From: Deltaproteobacteria bacterium UBA2221
Lineage (GTDB): Bacteria > Desulfobacterota > Syntrophorhabdia > Syntrophorhabdales > WCHB1-27
Assembly (NCBI GenBank): GCA_002328485.1
Contig: DCUF01000045.1
Span: 1 to 25,993 of the forward strand
DNA length: 25,993 nucleotides
Direction of reading: 5' to 3'
Below the pieces are notes generated by a model. The model was not told the DNA's origin and ran no database searches. It worked only from the letters and a program-made list of their open reading frames with translations. The position numbers were made by a program, and so were the translations under genes. Shown here in pieces: positions 9,026 through 16,493 of the stretch (positions are counted from its first letter, which is position 1; the number at the start of each line of letters is the position of its first letter).

Positions 9026-9104
9026 AACAGTGTTTAGTGTTTGGCGTTTGGTAGAAGACCGAAGGGCAGGACGGCCAATAGGTATGGCAAGGCTAAACAC
9101 TGTT
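9026..9104. repeat. 12-bp inverted repeat flanking the uvrC-radC spacer, with heptad repeats
   Basis: AACAGTGTTTAG at 9026-9037 is repeated exactly in inverted form at 9093-9104, where it forms the last codons and stop of uvrC. The left arm runs into three 7-base units, TGTTTAG, TGTTTGG and CGTTTGG (9031-9051). The arms are 55 bases apart. No T-run follows, so it is not a classical terminator; as RNA it could form a long-loop stem at the uvrC 3' end. Confidence 0.5.
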
Positions 9105-10865
9105 CTTGAGCGCCTTTACAACCTCTTCCGCCACCTTTCTATTGAATCCCGAAAGGGCGCTGATGCCTTCGACACCCGCCTCGGTGATGGCCTCCAGGGA
9201 CGAAAAATGCTTCAGGAGGGCAACCGCGCGCTTCTTTCCGACACCCTGGATAGCCTCCAGACTGGAGCCAAGATCGTCCCGCCTTTTCCATCTCTTGTGT
9301 GACGTAATGGCAAAGCGGTGGGCCTCATCCCGCATCTTCACGATCTCCTTGAATACCGGTGAGGAACGGGGGAGCATGAGGGGATTCTTCCGTAAGGGCA
9401 GATAGATCATATCCTCCATCCGTCGCCTCCGTTCGCCCTTGGCGATGCCGATGATATCGAGCTGCATGCCCAGCGTCTTGAGCACCCCTGAAACCGCCGC
9501 TATCTGCCCCTTGCCGCCATCAAGGATGATCAATTCCGGCAGAGGGGCGATCTTCTCATCGGTCAGGCGACGAGTCAGGACTTCTCGCATCATTCCTACG
9601 TCATCCTCGGTCCCCGCCTCCCTGATATGAAAAACCCGATACCCGTCCTTCTTGGGCTTGAAATCCTGGAAAACGACCATGATGCCGGATGGGTTGCTGC
9701 CGTGGGTGTGGGATATATCGTATACCTCGATCCTTCTGGGGGGCTCCCTGAGATGGAGCATCCGCTTGAAGGATTGGTCCAGGGTGGCAGGGGATTCCAC
9801 CTCGTGAAGGTTCTCGACAGCCAACCTCACCAGATCTGCTGCTCGTGTGTCGTGAGGCCCCAACACGCGCACCGGTTCTTTGCGCCGCTCTTTCAGATAA
9901 TGCTGTAGAAGCGAGATATCGGCAATCTCTTCGGACAAAACGATCTCATCGGGCACCGGCCGGGCGCTGTAATACTGGTACAAGAAGGATGAGAGCGCCT
10001 CATCGAGGTTGGGAACCGAGGGTTCCCGAAAGATCCGTTTCGAGATAAGGACGCCTCTTCTGAAGCTGAGCAGGGCTATCGTCACCCTCCCCTCTTCGAT
10101 CAGGAAACCCCAGGCATCCCTGTTCTTCCCCAGGTGCTGGTGCACCCGCTGCCGCTCCACCAGCCGCTTGATGGCAAGATATCTTTCTTTTCTTGACTGG
10201 GCCTCCTCGAAGTTCCAGCTTTCCGCCGCCTTTTCGATCCCTTCTTCCAGTCCTTTGAGCAGCTTCTCGTCTTTCCCTGACAAGAAATCGACCAGCTCGT
10301 CAACCATGACGCGGTAGGCCGATTCATCGATCATACCCGCACAGGGGGCACTGCACTTTCCGATAGGATGGAGAAGACATGGTTTCGTCCTCCTGCCGAA
10401 AACCGCGTCCGTGCATCTCCTTAGGGGATAGACCGACTGAAGAAGCTTGAGGACATCCCTCACCTCACGGGCGTGGGGATAGGGACCGAAGTAAAGGGCG
10501 CCATCATCTTGAATCCTCCGGGTAATCGACAGAGCAGGGAACTGGTGTTTCAGGGTGAGCTTGAGCGAAATATAGGTCTTATCATCCTTCAGGACGATAT
10601 TGTATTTGGGCTGGTGTTCCTTGATGAGATTGTTCTCGAGGAGAAATGCCTCTGTCTCGTTCCTGGTAAGGATGTAGGAGACGTCATCTATCTTTCCCAG
10701 AAGCCGCTCGGTCTTGCTATTCTTCCTCCCCCCCTTGAAGTAGGAGCGGACCCGGTCCTTGAGATTCTTTGCCTTGCCCACATAGAGAATCTCCTTTTCC
10801 TTGTCCCGGAAGAGATAAACCCCCGAGTTCTCGGGCAGGTTGTTGAGCAGGTCATCGCCGATCAT
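9093..10865 (-). CDS. uvrC: UvrABC system protein C (excinuclease)
   Basis: A 590-residue UvrC, the dual-incision nuclease of nucleotide excision repair, acting with UvrB at lesions. Seen: GIY-YIG domain (GVYLFRD at 15-21, ILYVGKAKNLKDRV at 26-39), four cysteines C151-x11-C163-x7-C171-x3-C175 that match the 4Fe-4S ligand spacing known for E. coli UvrC, a UVR domain (about 205-240, SWNFEEAQSRKERY), the RNase H-like domain (EVYDISHTHG, ELIILDGGKGQ) and C-terminal helix-hairpin-helix motifs (IQGVGKKRAVALL). The ATG at 10865 overlaps the uvrB stop as ATGA, so I reject the longer frame from 10934. Co-translation with uvrB is likely. Confidence 0.97.
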   Translation of the reverse strand: MIGDDLLNNLPENSGVYLFRDKEKEILYVGKAKNLKDRVRSYFKGGRKNSKTERLLGKIDDVSYILTRNETEAFLLENNLIKEHQPKYNIVLKDDKTYISLKLTLKHQFPALSITRRIQDDGALYFGPYPHAREVRDVLKLLQSVYPLRRCTDAVFGRRTKPCLLHPIGKCSAPCAGMIDESAYRVMVDELVDFLSGKDEKLLKGLEEGIEKAAESWNFEEAQSRKERYLAIKRLVERQRVHQHLGKNRDAWGFLIEEGRVTIALLSFRRGVLISKRIFREPSVPNLDEALSSFLYQYYSARPVPDEIVLSEEIADISLLQHYLKERRKEPVRVLGPHDTRAADLVRLAVENLHEVESPATLDQSFKRMLHLREPPRRIEVYDISHTHGSNPSGIMVVFQDFKPKKDGYRVFHIREAGTEDDVGMMREVLTRRLTDEKIAPLPELIILDGGKGQIAAVSGVLKTLGMQLDIIGIAKGERRRRMEDMIYLPLRKNPLMLPRSSPVFKEIVKMRDEAHRFAITSHKRWKRRDDLGSSLEAIQGVGKKRAVALLKHFSSLEAITEAGVEGISALSGFNRKVAEEVVKALKNSV

Positions 10866-12850
10866 ATGGCCAGTTCCATCTGTTCTAGTCTGGCCAGACG
10901 ATCGCGAAGCTGGGCCGCCCTCTCGAAGTCCCATCGCTTCGCCGCCTCATTAATGTCTTTCCTGAGCTTCTTGATCATCTTGGAGAGCTTCTTCGGCTCG
11001 ACACCCTCGTCCTCCATCTCTTCCACGGGGACGGAGAGATAATCCTTTTCATAGATGGACGAGAGGATGTCGACGATCGATTTCTTGATCCCCTCAGGGG
11101 TAATCCCATGTTCCTCGTTGTACTGCTGCTGGTGCTGGCGTCGCCTGGCCGTCTCGTCCAGGGTTCTTCTCATGGAATCCGTTATGGTGTCGGCGAACAT
11201 GATGACCCGGCCGTTTATGTTTCGTGCCGCCCTCCCGCAGGTCTGGATGAGGGATGTTTCGGAGCGCAGGAATCCTTCTTTATCCGCATCGAGGATGGCC
11301 ACCAGGGAAACCTCCGGAAGATCGAGGCCTTCCCTGAGGAGGTTGACCCCGACGAGGACACTGAACTTGCCCAGCCTCAGATCCCGGACAATGGCTATGC
11401 GCTCCAGGGTATCGATCTCCGAGTGGAGGTATTTCGTCTTGATGCCGGCGTCCAGAAGGAAATCGGTAAGGTCCTCTGCGAACCGCTTGGTCAGGGTCGT
11501 TACGAGAACCCGCTCCTTCCTGTCGATTACCTTCCTTACCTCCTCGAGGAGTCGGTCAACCTGGTTCCTGGCCGGTTTCACCTCGATGATCGGGTCCATC
11601 AGGCCCGTTGGCCTCACGATCTGTTCTACCACCTTCCCTCTGGCCTTGGTCAGTTCGTACCGGGCCGGCGTGGCGGAGATATAGACGGTCTGGTGTGCCC
11701 TCGCCTCGAACTCCTCGAAGGTCAACGGTCTGTTGTCCAGGGCAGACGGGAGGCGGAAGCCAAACTCCACCAGGGTCTGTTTTCGGGAGCGGTCGCCCCG
11801 GTACATGCCCATGAGCTGGGGTATGGTCACATGGCTTTCGTCGATCAGGACGAGGGCGTCCTTGGGGAGGTAATCCATGAGGGTGGGGGGCGGCTCTCCC
11901 GGTTTTCGTCCTGTGAGATGGCGGGAATAATTCTCGATGCCCGAGCAATAGCCGATCTCATGGAGCATCTCCAGATCATACCTGGTCCGTGCCTCGAGCC
12001 TTTGGGCCTCAAGCAGTTTGTTGGCCCCTCTCAAGAATGTGAGGTGTTCCTTCAGTTCCTGCTCGACACTCTCCACGGCCTGATCGAGCTTCTCCCGGGG
12101 TGTAACGTAATGGGTTGCCGGAAAGATAGTGCAACGATTGAGCCTTTCGGTGACACGACCGGTGAGGGGATCGATGGCCGTAATGGACGTGACGATGTCA
12201 TCGTCTAAGGCGATCCTGATGGCCCGGTCTTCCTCGTAGGCCGGGTAAACATCAATATTCTCACCCCTTAATCTGAACTTTCCCCTGAAGAAGTCCATGT
12301 CGTTCCGCTCATACTGGCACTGGATCAACTTGTCGAACAGTTCCTTGCGATCGATCTGCTGTCCCTGCTCCAGATAAACCAGCATTCCATAGTAGGCCTC
12401 GGGTGAACCCAAACCGTAGATGCATGAAACACTGGCGACGATGAGCACATCCTCCCGTTCAAAGAGGGCGTTGGTGGCAGAGAGCCGGAGCTTGTCGATC
12501 TCTTCGTTGATGGAGGAGTCCTTTTCGATAAAGGTGTCTGTGGATGCAACGTACGCTTCGGGTTGGTAGTAGTCATAGTAGCTCACAAAGAAATGGACCG
12601 CATTCTCCGGGAAGAGGGTCTTGAATTCAGTAAAGAGCTGCGCGGCGAGGGTCTTGTTGTGGGAGATCACGAGGGTCGGTCGTTGGAGACGAGCGACCAC
12701 GTTGGCCATGGTGAAGGTCTTACCGGAGCCGGTCACGCCCAGAAGGACCTGGTCACTCACCCCACGCTCAGCGTTGCGCACCAGCTGTTCAATAGCCCCC
12801 GGCTGATCGCCTTTCGGCTCATATTCTTTGACAAGAGTGAATTTGTTCAT
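10862..12850 (-). CDS. uvrB: UvrABC system protein B (excinuclease helicase)
   Basis: A 662-residue UvrB, the lesion-verifying helicase of nucleotide excision repair that receives damage from UvrA and recruits UvrC. Seen: Walker A GVTGSGKT (38-45), the tyrosine-rich beta-hairpin SYYDYYQPEAY (90-100) that grips DNA, Walker B DESH (337-340), helicase motif VYISATPA, TCGRAARN, and a C-terminal UVR domain (about 622-657, RWDFERAAQLRDRL) that pairs with that of UvrC. Length is standard. It overlaps uvrC by 4 bases. No Shine-Dalgarno precedes the ATG at 12850; a promoter lies directly upstream, so the mRNA may have almost no leader. Confidence 0.98.
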   Translation of the reverse strand: MNKFTLVKEYEPKGDQPGAIEQLVRNAERGVSDQVLLGVTGSGKTFTMANVVARLQRPTLVISHNKTLAAQLFTEFKTLFPENAVHFFVSYYDYYQPEAYVASTDTFIEKDSSINEEIDKLRLSATNALFEREDVLIVASVSCIYGLGSPEAYYGMLVYLEQGQQIDRKELFDKLIQCQYERNDMDFFRGKFRLRGENIDVYPAYEEDRAIRIALDDDIVTSITAIDPLTGRVTERLNRCTIFPATHYVTPREKLDQAVESVEQELKEHLTFLRGANKLLEAQRLEARTRYDLEMLHEIGYCSGIENYSRHLTGRKPGEPPPTLMDYLPKDALVLIDESHVTIPQLMGMYRGDRSRKQTLVEFGFRLPSALDNRPLTFEEFEARAHQTVYISATPARYELTKARGKVVEQIVRPTGLMDPIIEVKPARNQVDRLLEEVRKVIDRKERVLVTTLTKRFAEDLTDFLLDAGIKTKYLHSEIDTLERIAIVRDLRLGKFSVLVGVNLLREGLDLPEVSLVAILDADKEGFLRSETSLIQTCGRAARNINGRVIMFADTITDSMRRTLDETARRRQHQQQYNEEHGITPEGIKKSIVDILSSIYEKDYLSVPVEEMEDEGVEPKKLSKMIKKLRKDINEAAKRWDFERAAQLRDRLARLEQMELAI

Positions 12851-12859
12851 AGCGTAGGT

Positions 12860-12899
12860 AGTTTAACCTGCGGTAACGACGGGTTCAAGGGGGACGAAC
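12860..12899 (-). promoter_or_regulatory. Predicted uvrB promoter with a GTTC-N9-GAAC palindrome over the -35
   Basis: On the minus strand TTGAAC (12888-12883) and TAAACT (12865-12860) lie 17 nt apart, each 4 of 6 to consensus. The predicted start is about 12853, three bases before the ATG. The -35 is one arm of a 17-bp palindrome, GTTC at 12883-12886 and GAAC at 12896-12899 with nine bases between. A repressor such as LexA would be sensible for uvrBC, but the site matches no LexA box I know well. Confidence 0.35.
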
Positions 12900-12913
12900 T
12901 GATCCGCTTATGA

Positions 12914-12919
12914 TATAAA
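12914..12919 (+). promoter_or_regulatory. -10 box placed for leaderless start of the GT9 gene
   Basis: TATAAA (5 of 6) at 12914-12919 puts the predicted transcript start on the A of the ATG at 12926. No Shine-Dalgarno is present. No convincing -35 is seen, and an overlapping TATGAT (12909-12914) is an alternative that would give a 5-nt leader. Confidence 0.3.
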
Positions 12920-12925
12920 ACTTGT

Positions 12926-13750
12926 ATGATTGAGGGGGCTCAAGATCACATCCTGGTTGTCCATTTGGGTGGGCTGGGTGATGTGTGTTTGTCGGAATCC
13001 ACGTTCCTCTCCCTTGGCCGCCATTTCGGGGAAAAGTTGACTGCCGTGGGAAACAGAAGGTTCCTCAGCCTTTTCCCGCGTTGCTTTTCATCGATCCATT
13101 CTGTGGAGGGTCGGGAATGGCTCTATCTGTTCGCCGATGGGATCAGCGGACCCCTATGGAGGAGGATCGTCCTTATCGGAAAGGATCGCTCGGCCTCGTT
13201 TCGACGCCGTTTGACCCGCTGCTCCCGAGAGGGCGTCCTCTTCGTGGATATGTACCCTGACGCGCCTGGAGGGCACGTGGAGGAGCATCAACTCCATCAG
13301 CTTCGCACCTTAGGCGTCGCTCCCACGAAGAAGCCGATACCGCCAAAGCCGGGGGGCACGATCGTCCTCTACCCCGAGAAGGGCTACGCCAAAGGGAAGT
13401 GGCCCTACGAAAAATTCCTGGAGGTCTATGACCGTCTCCGCAGCCAAGGTGTTTCTGTGTCTCTTCTCGAGCCCTTCGACACCGAAGCCCCCCATCCCGG
13501 CTCTTTCCGGTTCGACGACCTTTCCGATGTCGTCTCCTTTTTGAATCGGTTTGATCTTTTCGTCTCAAATGATTGTGGCATGGCCCATCTGGCTGCATCC
13601 CGCGGCCTTTCCACCATCACGCTGTTTCATGAAGCCGATCACACCATCTGGCATCCACTGGGTAATAATCGCTCTCTTCGCTGCATCCCTTCCCCCCCTG
13701 CCCCGGAGGACCTTCTCGAGGCGATAAAGACCGTGAGCGGCCCTGGGTAA
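12926..13750 (+). CDS. Glycosyltransferase family 9 (heptosyltransferase-like)
   Basis: A 274-residue GT-B protein of family GT9 (ADP-heptose:LPS heptosyltransferase-like). Seen: the N-terminal glycine loop ILVVHLGGLGDVCLSES (9-25), an interdomain stretch with the second-domain entry TIVLYPEKGYAKGKWP, and the donor-site motif FVSNDCGMAHLAASRG (about 211-226). It is shorter than typical GT9 enzymes (about 330-350 residues), mainly in the N-terminal half, so activity is uncertain. Cytoplasmic or membrane-associated; the natural role would be adding a sugar to lipopolysaccharide core. It is divergent from uvrB with a 75-base shared spacer and has no Shine-Dalgarno. Confidence 0.82.
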   Translation: MIEGAQDHILVVHLGGLGDVCLSESTFLSLGRHFGEKLTAVGNRRFLSLFPRCFSSIHSVEGREWLYLFADGISGPLWRRIVLIGKDRSASFRRRLTRCSREGVLFVDMYPDAPGGHVEEHQLHQLRTLGVAPTKKPIPPKPGGTIVLYPEKGYAKGKWPYEKFLEVYDRLRSQGVSVSLLEPFDTEAPHPGSFRFDDLSDVVSFLNRFDLFVSNDCGMAHLAASRGLSTITLFHEADHTIWHPLGNNRSLRCIPSPPAPEDLLEAIKTVSGPG

Positions 13751-13762
13751 GGGATGCCACGA

Positions 13763-13786
13763 GTCCGCCAGTCCGCCAGTCCGCCG
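13763..13786. repeat. Three tandem 8-bp units downstream of the GT9 gene
   Basis: GTCCGCCA, GTCCGCCA, GTCCGCCG in direct tandem, starting 12 bases after the GT9 stop. The rest of the 110-base spacer to the next gene is pyrimidine-rich with no clear terminator. Confidence 0.7.
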
Positions 13787-13860
13787 ATCGTCAGTTGCTA
13801 CGGCCCCACCGTCCAGTTCTTCCCTCTGTTCTTCTCCCTTCGTTGGTGTTAGACTTTTTT

Positions 13861-15123
13861 ATGGCATTTTTCACGGAGGTCTACGTCAGCGAGGTCCTCG
13901 ACAAGCCCATCATTGACCGTTACGGAAGGCGGGCAGGCGTGATATCGGACCTCGTGATCGGTCCTGGGGTACTCTATCCCTGCATCCTGAAACTGCTGAT
14001 CAAGGTAAACGAGAGGATGGCCGAGGTTCCTATCGATGATCTCAGCCTCTTCAACCGTTTTCTCACGACCATGAGCACGAGCGAAGATGAATTGAAACCC
14101 TATCTCCCCGAGGCCAACGATATCCTCATCAAAAAGCATATCCTCGATAAGCAGATATTGGACGTGAACGGGGCCAAAGTGGTGCGGGTCAACGATGTTA
14201 AGCTTGGAGAGATAGAGGGATCGATCTGTGTTTCCGGTATTGACGTCGGACTGGACGGTATCCTGCGGAGAATCGATGGCGGAAGGGCTATTCAGAGGAT
14301 CCTCAGCTTCCTCAGGATCCCCATAAAAGAACAGATCATTAACTGGCATTTTCTCCAGTCGGTGGATCCATACGTGAAGAATCTTACCCTTACGGTGGCG
14401 CGCCGACAACTCTCCGACCTTCACCCTTCGGATCTGGCTTCCATTCTTAAGGAAATGCCCGCCGGCCAGAGCGAGCAACTCCTGTCGTCCATCGATGAAG
14501 AACTGGCGGGGGAAGCCCTTCACGAATTACCCATGGATGTGCGCGAGAAGATCCTCAAGGGGTTGGACAAGGAAAAGACTGCGGACATTCTGGAGGAGAT
14601 GCCACCCGATGAAGCGGCTGACATCCTGGGTGATATGTCGGAGGAGACCTCCAAGGAACTCTTGTCGCTCATGGAACCTGAGGATGCTCGAGAGGTCAGC
14701 GACCTTCTTGAATATGAGGAGGACACCGCGGGCGGCCTTATGACCAGCGAGTTTCTCGATTTCCCCCCTGATATTACGGTGGAAACCGCGATTGCCGACA
14801 TACGCCTGCTTGCGCCCGAAATCGATTTCATCTATTACATCTATGTGATCGACGACGAAGACCATCTCCTGGGGGTTGTCTCTCTGAAGAAGCTCCTCAC
14901 GAGTCCTTTTAATGTGAAGCTTGAAGAGATCATGAGCCAGCCCGTCAAGTCGGTTCATTTGGACAGCGAACAGCGGGAGATAGCGGACATCATCTCCAAG
15001 TACGACTTCATAGCCATCCCGGTTCTTGATGATGAAGACAGGTTGAAGGGCGTTATCACCGTCGATGATATCTTCGATCTCCTCGTACCGAATCCAACCC
15101 GCCGTCGGCGGGGATCCTACTAA
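13861..15123 (+). CDS. Soluble PRC-barrel / MgtE_N / CBS-pair protein
   Basis: A 420-residue protein without membrane segments. Order of domains: two PRC-barrel-like regions (about 5-75 and 93-165, the second with LDKQILDVNGAKVVRVNDV), an MgtE N-terminal superhelical domain (about 182-285, with repeats such as LHPSDLASIL and ADILEEMPPDEAADILGDM), the MgtE-type linker YEEDTAGGLMTSEF (285-298), and a CBS pair (295-412, ending GVITVDDIFDLL). True MgtE proteins continue into a Mg2+ channel domain; here the chain ends after the CBS pair. From memory, such soluble versions often sit next to an Nramp-type Mn/Fe transporter and are presumed regulators; no transporter is here. Start at 13861, as the frame from 13795 adds a residue string unlike the family. 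No Shine-Dalgarno is seen. Confidence 0.85.
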   Translation: MAFFTEVYVSEVLDKPIIDRYGRRAGVISDLVIGPGVLYPCILKLLIKVNERMAEVPIDDLSLFNRFLTTMSTSEDELKPYLPEANDILIKKHILDKQILDVNGAKVVRVNDVKLGEIEGSICVSGIDVGLDGILRRIDGGRAIQRILSFLRIPIKEQIINWHFLQSVDPYVKNLTLTVARRQLSDLHPSDLASILKEMPAGQSEQLLSSIDEELAGEALHELPMDVREKILKGLDKEKTADILEEMPPDEAADILGDMSEETSKELLSLMEPEDAREVSDLLEYEEDTAGGLMTSEFLDFPPDITVETAIADIRLLAPEIDFIYYIYVIDDEDHLLGVVSLKKLLTSPFNVKLEEIMSQPVKSVHLDSEQREIADIISKYDFIAIPVLDDEDRLKGVITVDDIFDLLVPNPTRRRRGSY

Positions 15124-15161
15124 TCTCATGAGGCAGCCGAAGAGACGACTGTGAATCGGTC

Positions 15162-16493
15162 CTACTGGGGGGCTTTGCTTCCCTGTCCTTTGTTGATTTG
15201 CCCGAGAAGCTCAAGGAGTTCTTTGGACTGAGGGCTGTTGATGCCGTATTTGGCCACGGCCTTTTCAAGATTGACCCTGGCGGCATCCTCGCGGCCTATT
15301 TCATTGTAGTATCGTCCCAGATACTCGTAGCCTCCCGCCTCGTTTCCCTGCCTGCCCAGGGTCATACCATAACGCTGATATATCTCGGGATAGGATTTCC
15401 CCTTGGGAATAAGGCTTGCCAAGACTTCAGCGCTCTGAGCCAGGGCGCCCGATCCTTCATACGCCCTGGAGAGGAGAAAGCGCTCCAGAGGCGTTGTCTC
15501 TTTCTTGAGGATGTTGATTGCCTCGGAGAACCGCTGTCCACGGATAAGCAGTTCCGACGTAAAGAGTGCTCGATAAGGTGGGTCGAGTGCTTTCAGTACG
15601 CTCAGGGCCTTGTCCGTTTTGCCCTTCATGGAGAGAACAAGGCTGGTGGAATAGATGTTTACACCCTCTGAGGGGTCCCTGGCGTAGCGTTTCAGCACGG
15701 TCTCCTCGACAGCCGGGCTAAAGCGGCTACGCATGATCCTGACCCTCTCCGTGAGAAAAGGGAAAAAACTGGTATCGACGGTCGTCTGTGGAAGGGTAGA
15801 GAGCCCATTGATCTTTATGATTCTCTCGTCCGAGTAGGGGTGGGTGAGAAGGTATTGAGGAAGATCTTTTTCGAGACCTGCTTGCCTCAGTTTCTTGAGA
15901 AACTCGGCGATACCGCGGCCGCTGTACCCTGCCCTTTCGGCGACGGCGAGCCCGGTCCTGTCCGCCTCGTCTTCATCTTCCCGGGAATATTTGAGCTCCA
16001 TGGATTGAGCGGAGGCTATCCCTGTGGCCATGAGGGCGGGGCTTTGAAGAAGCATTCCGGCCAGAAGGGCAGCGATCATGCCGGCGCTCAGGATCTTTCC
16101 CTTCTCAGACCTCTTCGCTATGTGGCGTCTGCCTAAATGTGCCAGTTCATGGGCAAGAACACCGGCGAGCTCTTCTTCCCGATCGCACAACTCCAGCAGT
16201 GCCGTGGTGATGTACACGTATCCACCCACCATGGCAAAGGCGTTCGGCGTCTGAGACTCGATGACGGTCAGTTTTACGGGATAGGGCAGTGATGTAGCCG
16301 CCTCCAGCCTATCCTTTATCACGTCCAGGTGGAGGGAGAGAAAGGGATCGTTGTAGAACTTGCTCGATCGGGCCATCTCAAGGAAGACCTCGCGGCCATA
16401 CTTCTTCTCCTCCTCAAGGGTAAGGCCAAACAGGGATAACGGGGAAAAGCACAAAAGGAGTGCGAGGGCGACGAACCGCCTGAACCTGCTCAT
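15162..16493 (-). CDS. Periplasmic M48 zinc metalloprotease with TPR-like C-terminus (BepA/YfgC-like)
   Basis: A 443-residue exported protease. Seen: signal peptide (basic MSRFRRF then a hydrophobic run to about residue 23), zinc site HELAH (115-119) in LAHELAHLGRRHIAKR, third ligand in the SREDEDEADRTG stretch (170-181), and a C-terminal half of helical repeats resembling TPR (about 270-435). Architecture and length match BepA/YfgC, which checks assembly of outer-membrane beta-barrel proteins; I infer a similar envelope quality-control role. The ATG overlaps the stop of the carboxypeptidase gene as ATGA, so the two are co-translated. Convergent with the MgtE/CBS gene, 38 bases apart. Confidence 0.9.
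   Translation of the reverse strand: MSRFRRFVALALLLCFSPLSLFGLTLEEEKKYGREVFLEMARSSKFYNDPFLSLHLDVIKDRLEAATSLPYPVKLTVIESQTPNAFAMVGGYVYITTALLELCDREEELAGVLAHELAHLGRRHIAKRSEKGKILSAGMIAALLAGMLLQSPALMATGIASAQSMELKYSREDEDEADRTGLAVAERAGYSGRGIAEFLKKLRQAGLEKDLPQYLLTHPYSDERIIKINGLSTLPQTTVDTSFFPFLTERVRIMRSRFSPAVEETVLKRYARDPSEGVNIYSTSLVLSMKGKTDKALSVLKALDPPYRALFTSELLIRGQRFSEAINILKKETTPLERFLLSRAYEGSGALAQSAEVLASLIPKGKSYPEIYQRYGMTLGRQGNEAGGYEYLGRYYNEIGREDAARVNLEKAVAKYGINSPQSKELLELLGQINKGQGSKAPQ

Noticed and set aside
11108..12208. A 366-codon open frame on the plus strand opposite uvrB
   Set aside because: It lies wholly antisense to the very well conserved uvrB, has no recognisable domain, and is explained by GC-rich codon bias on the other strand.
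13849..14523. A 224-codon minus-strand frame opposite the MgtE/CBS gene
   Set aside because: Antisense shadow of a confidently identified gene; composition and lack of domains fit a shadow.
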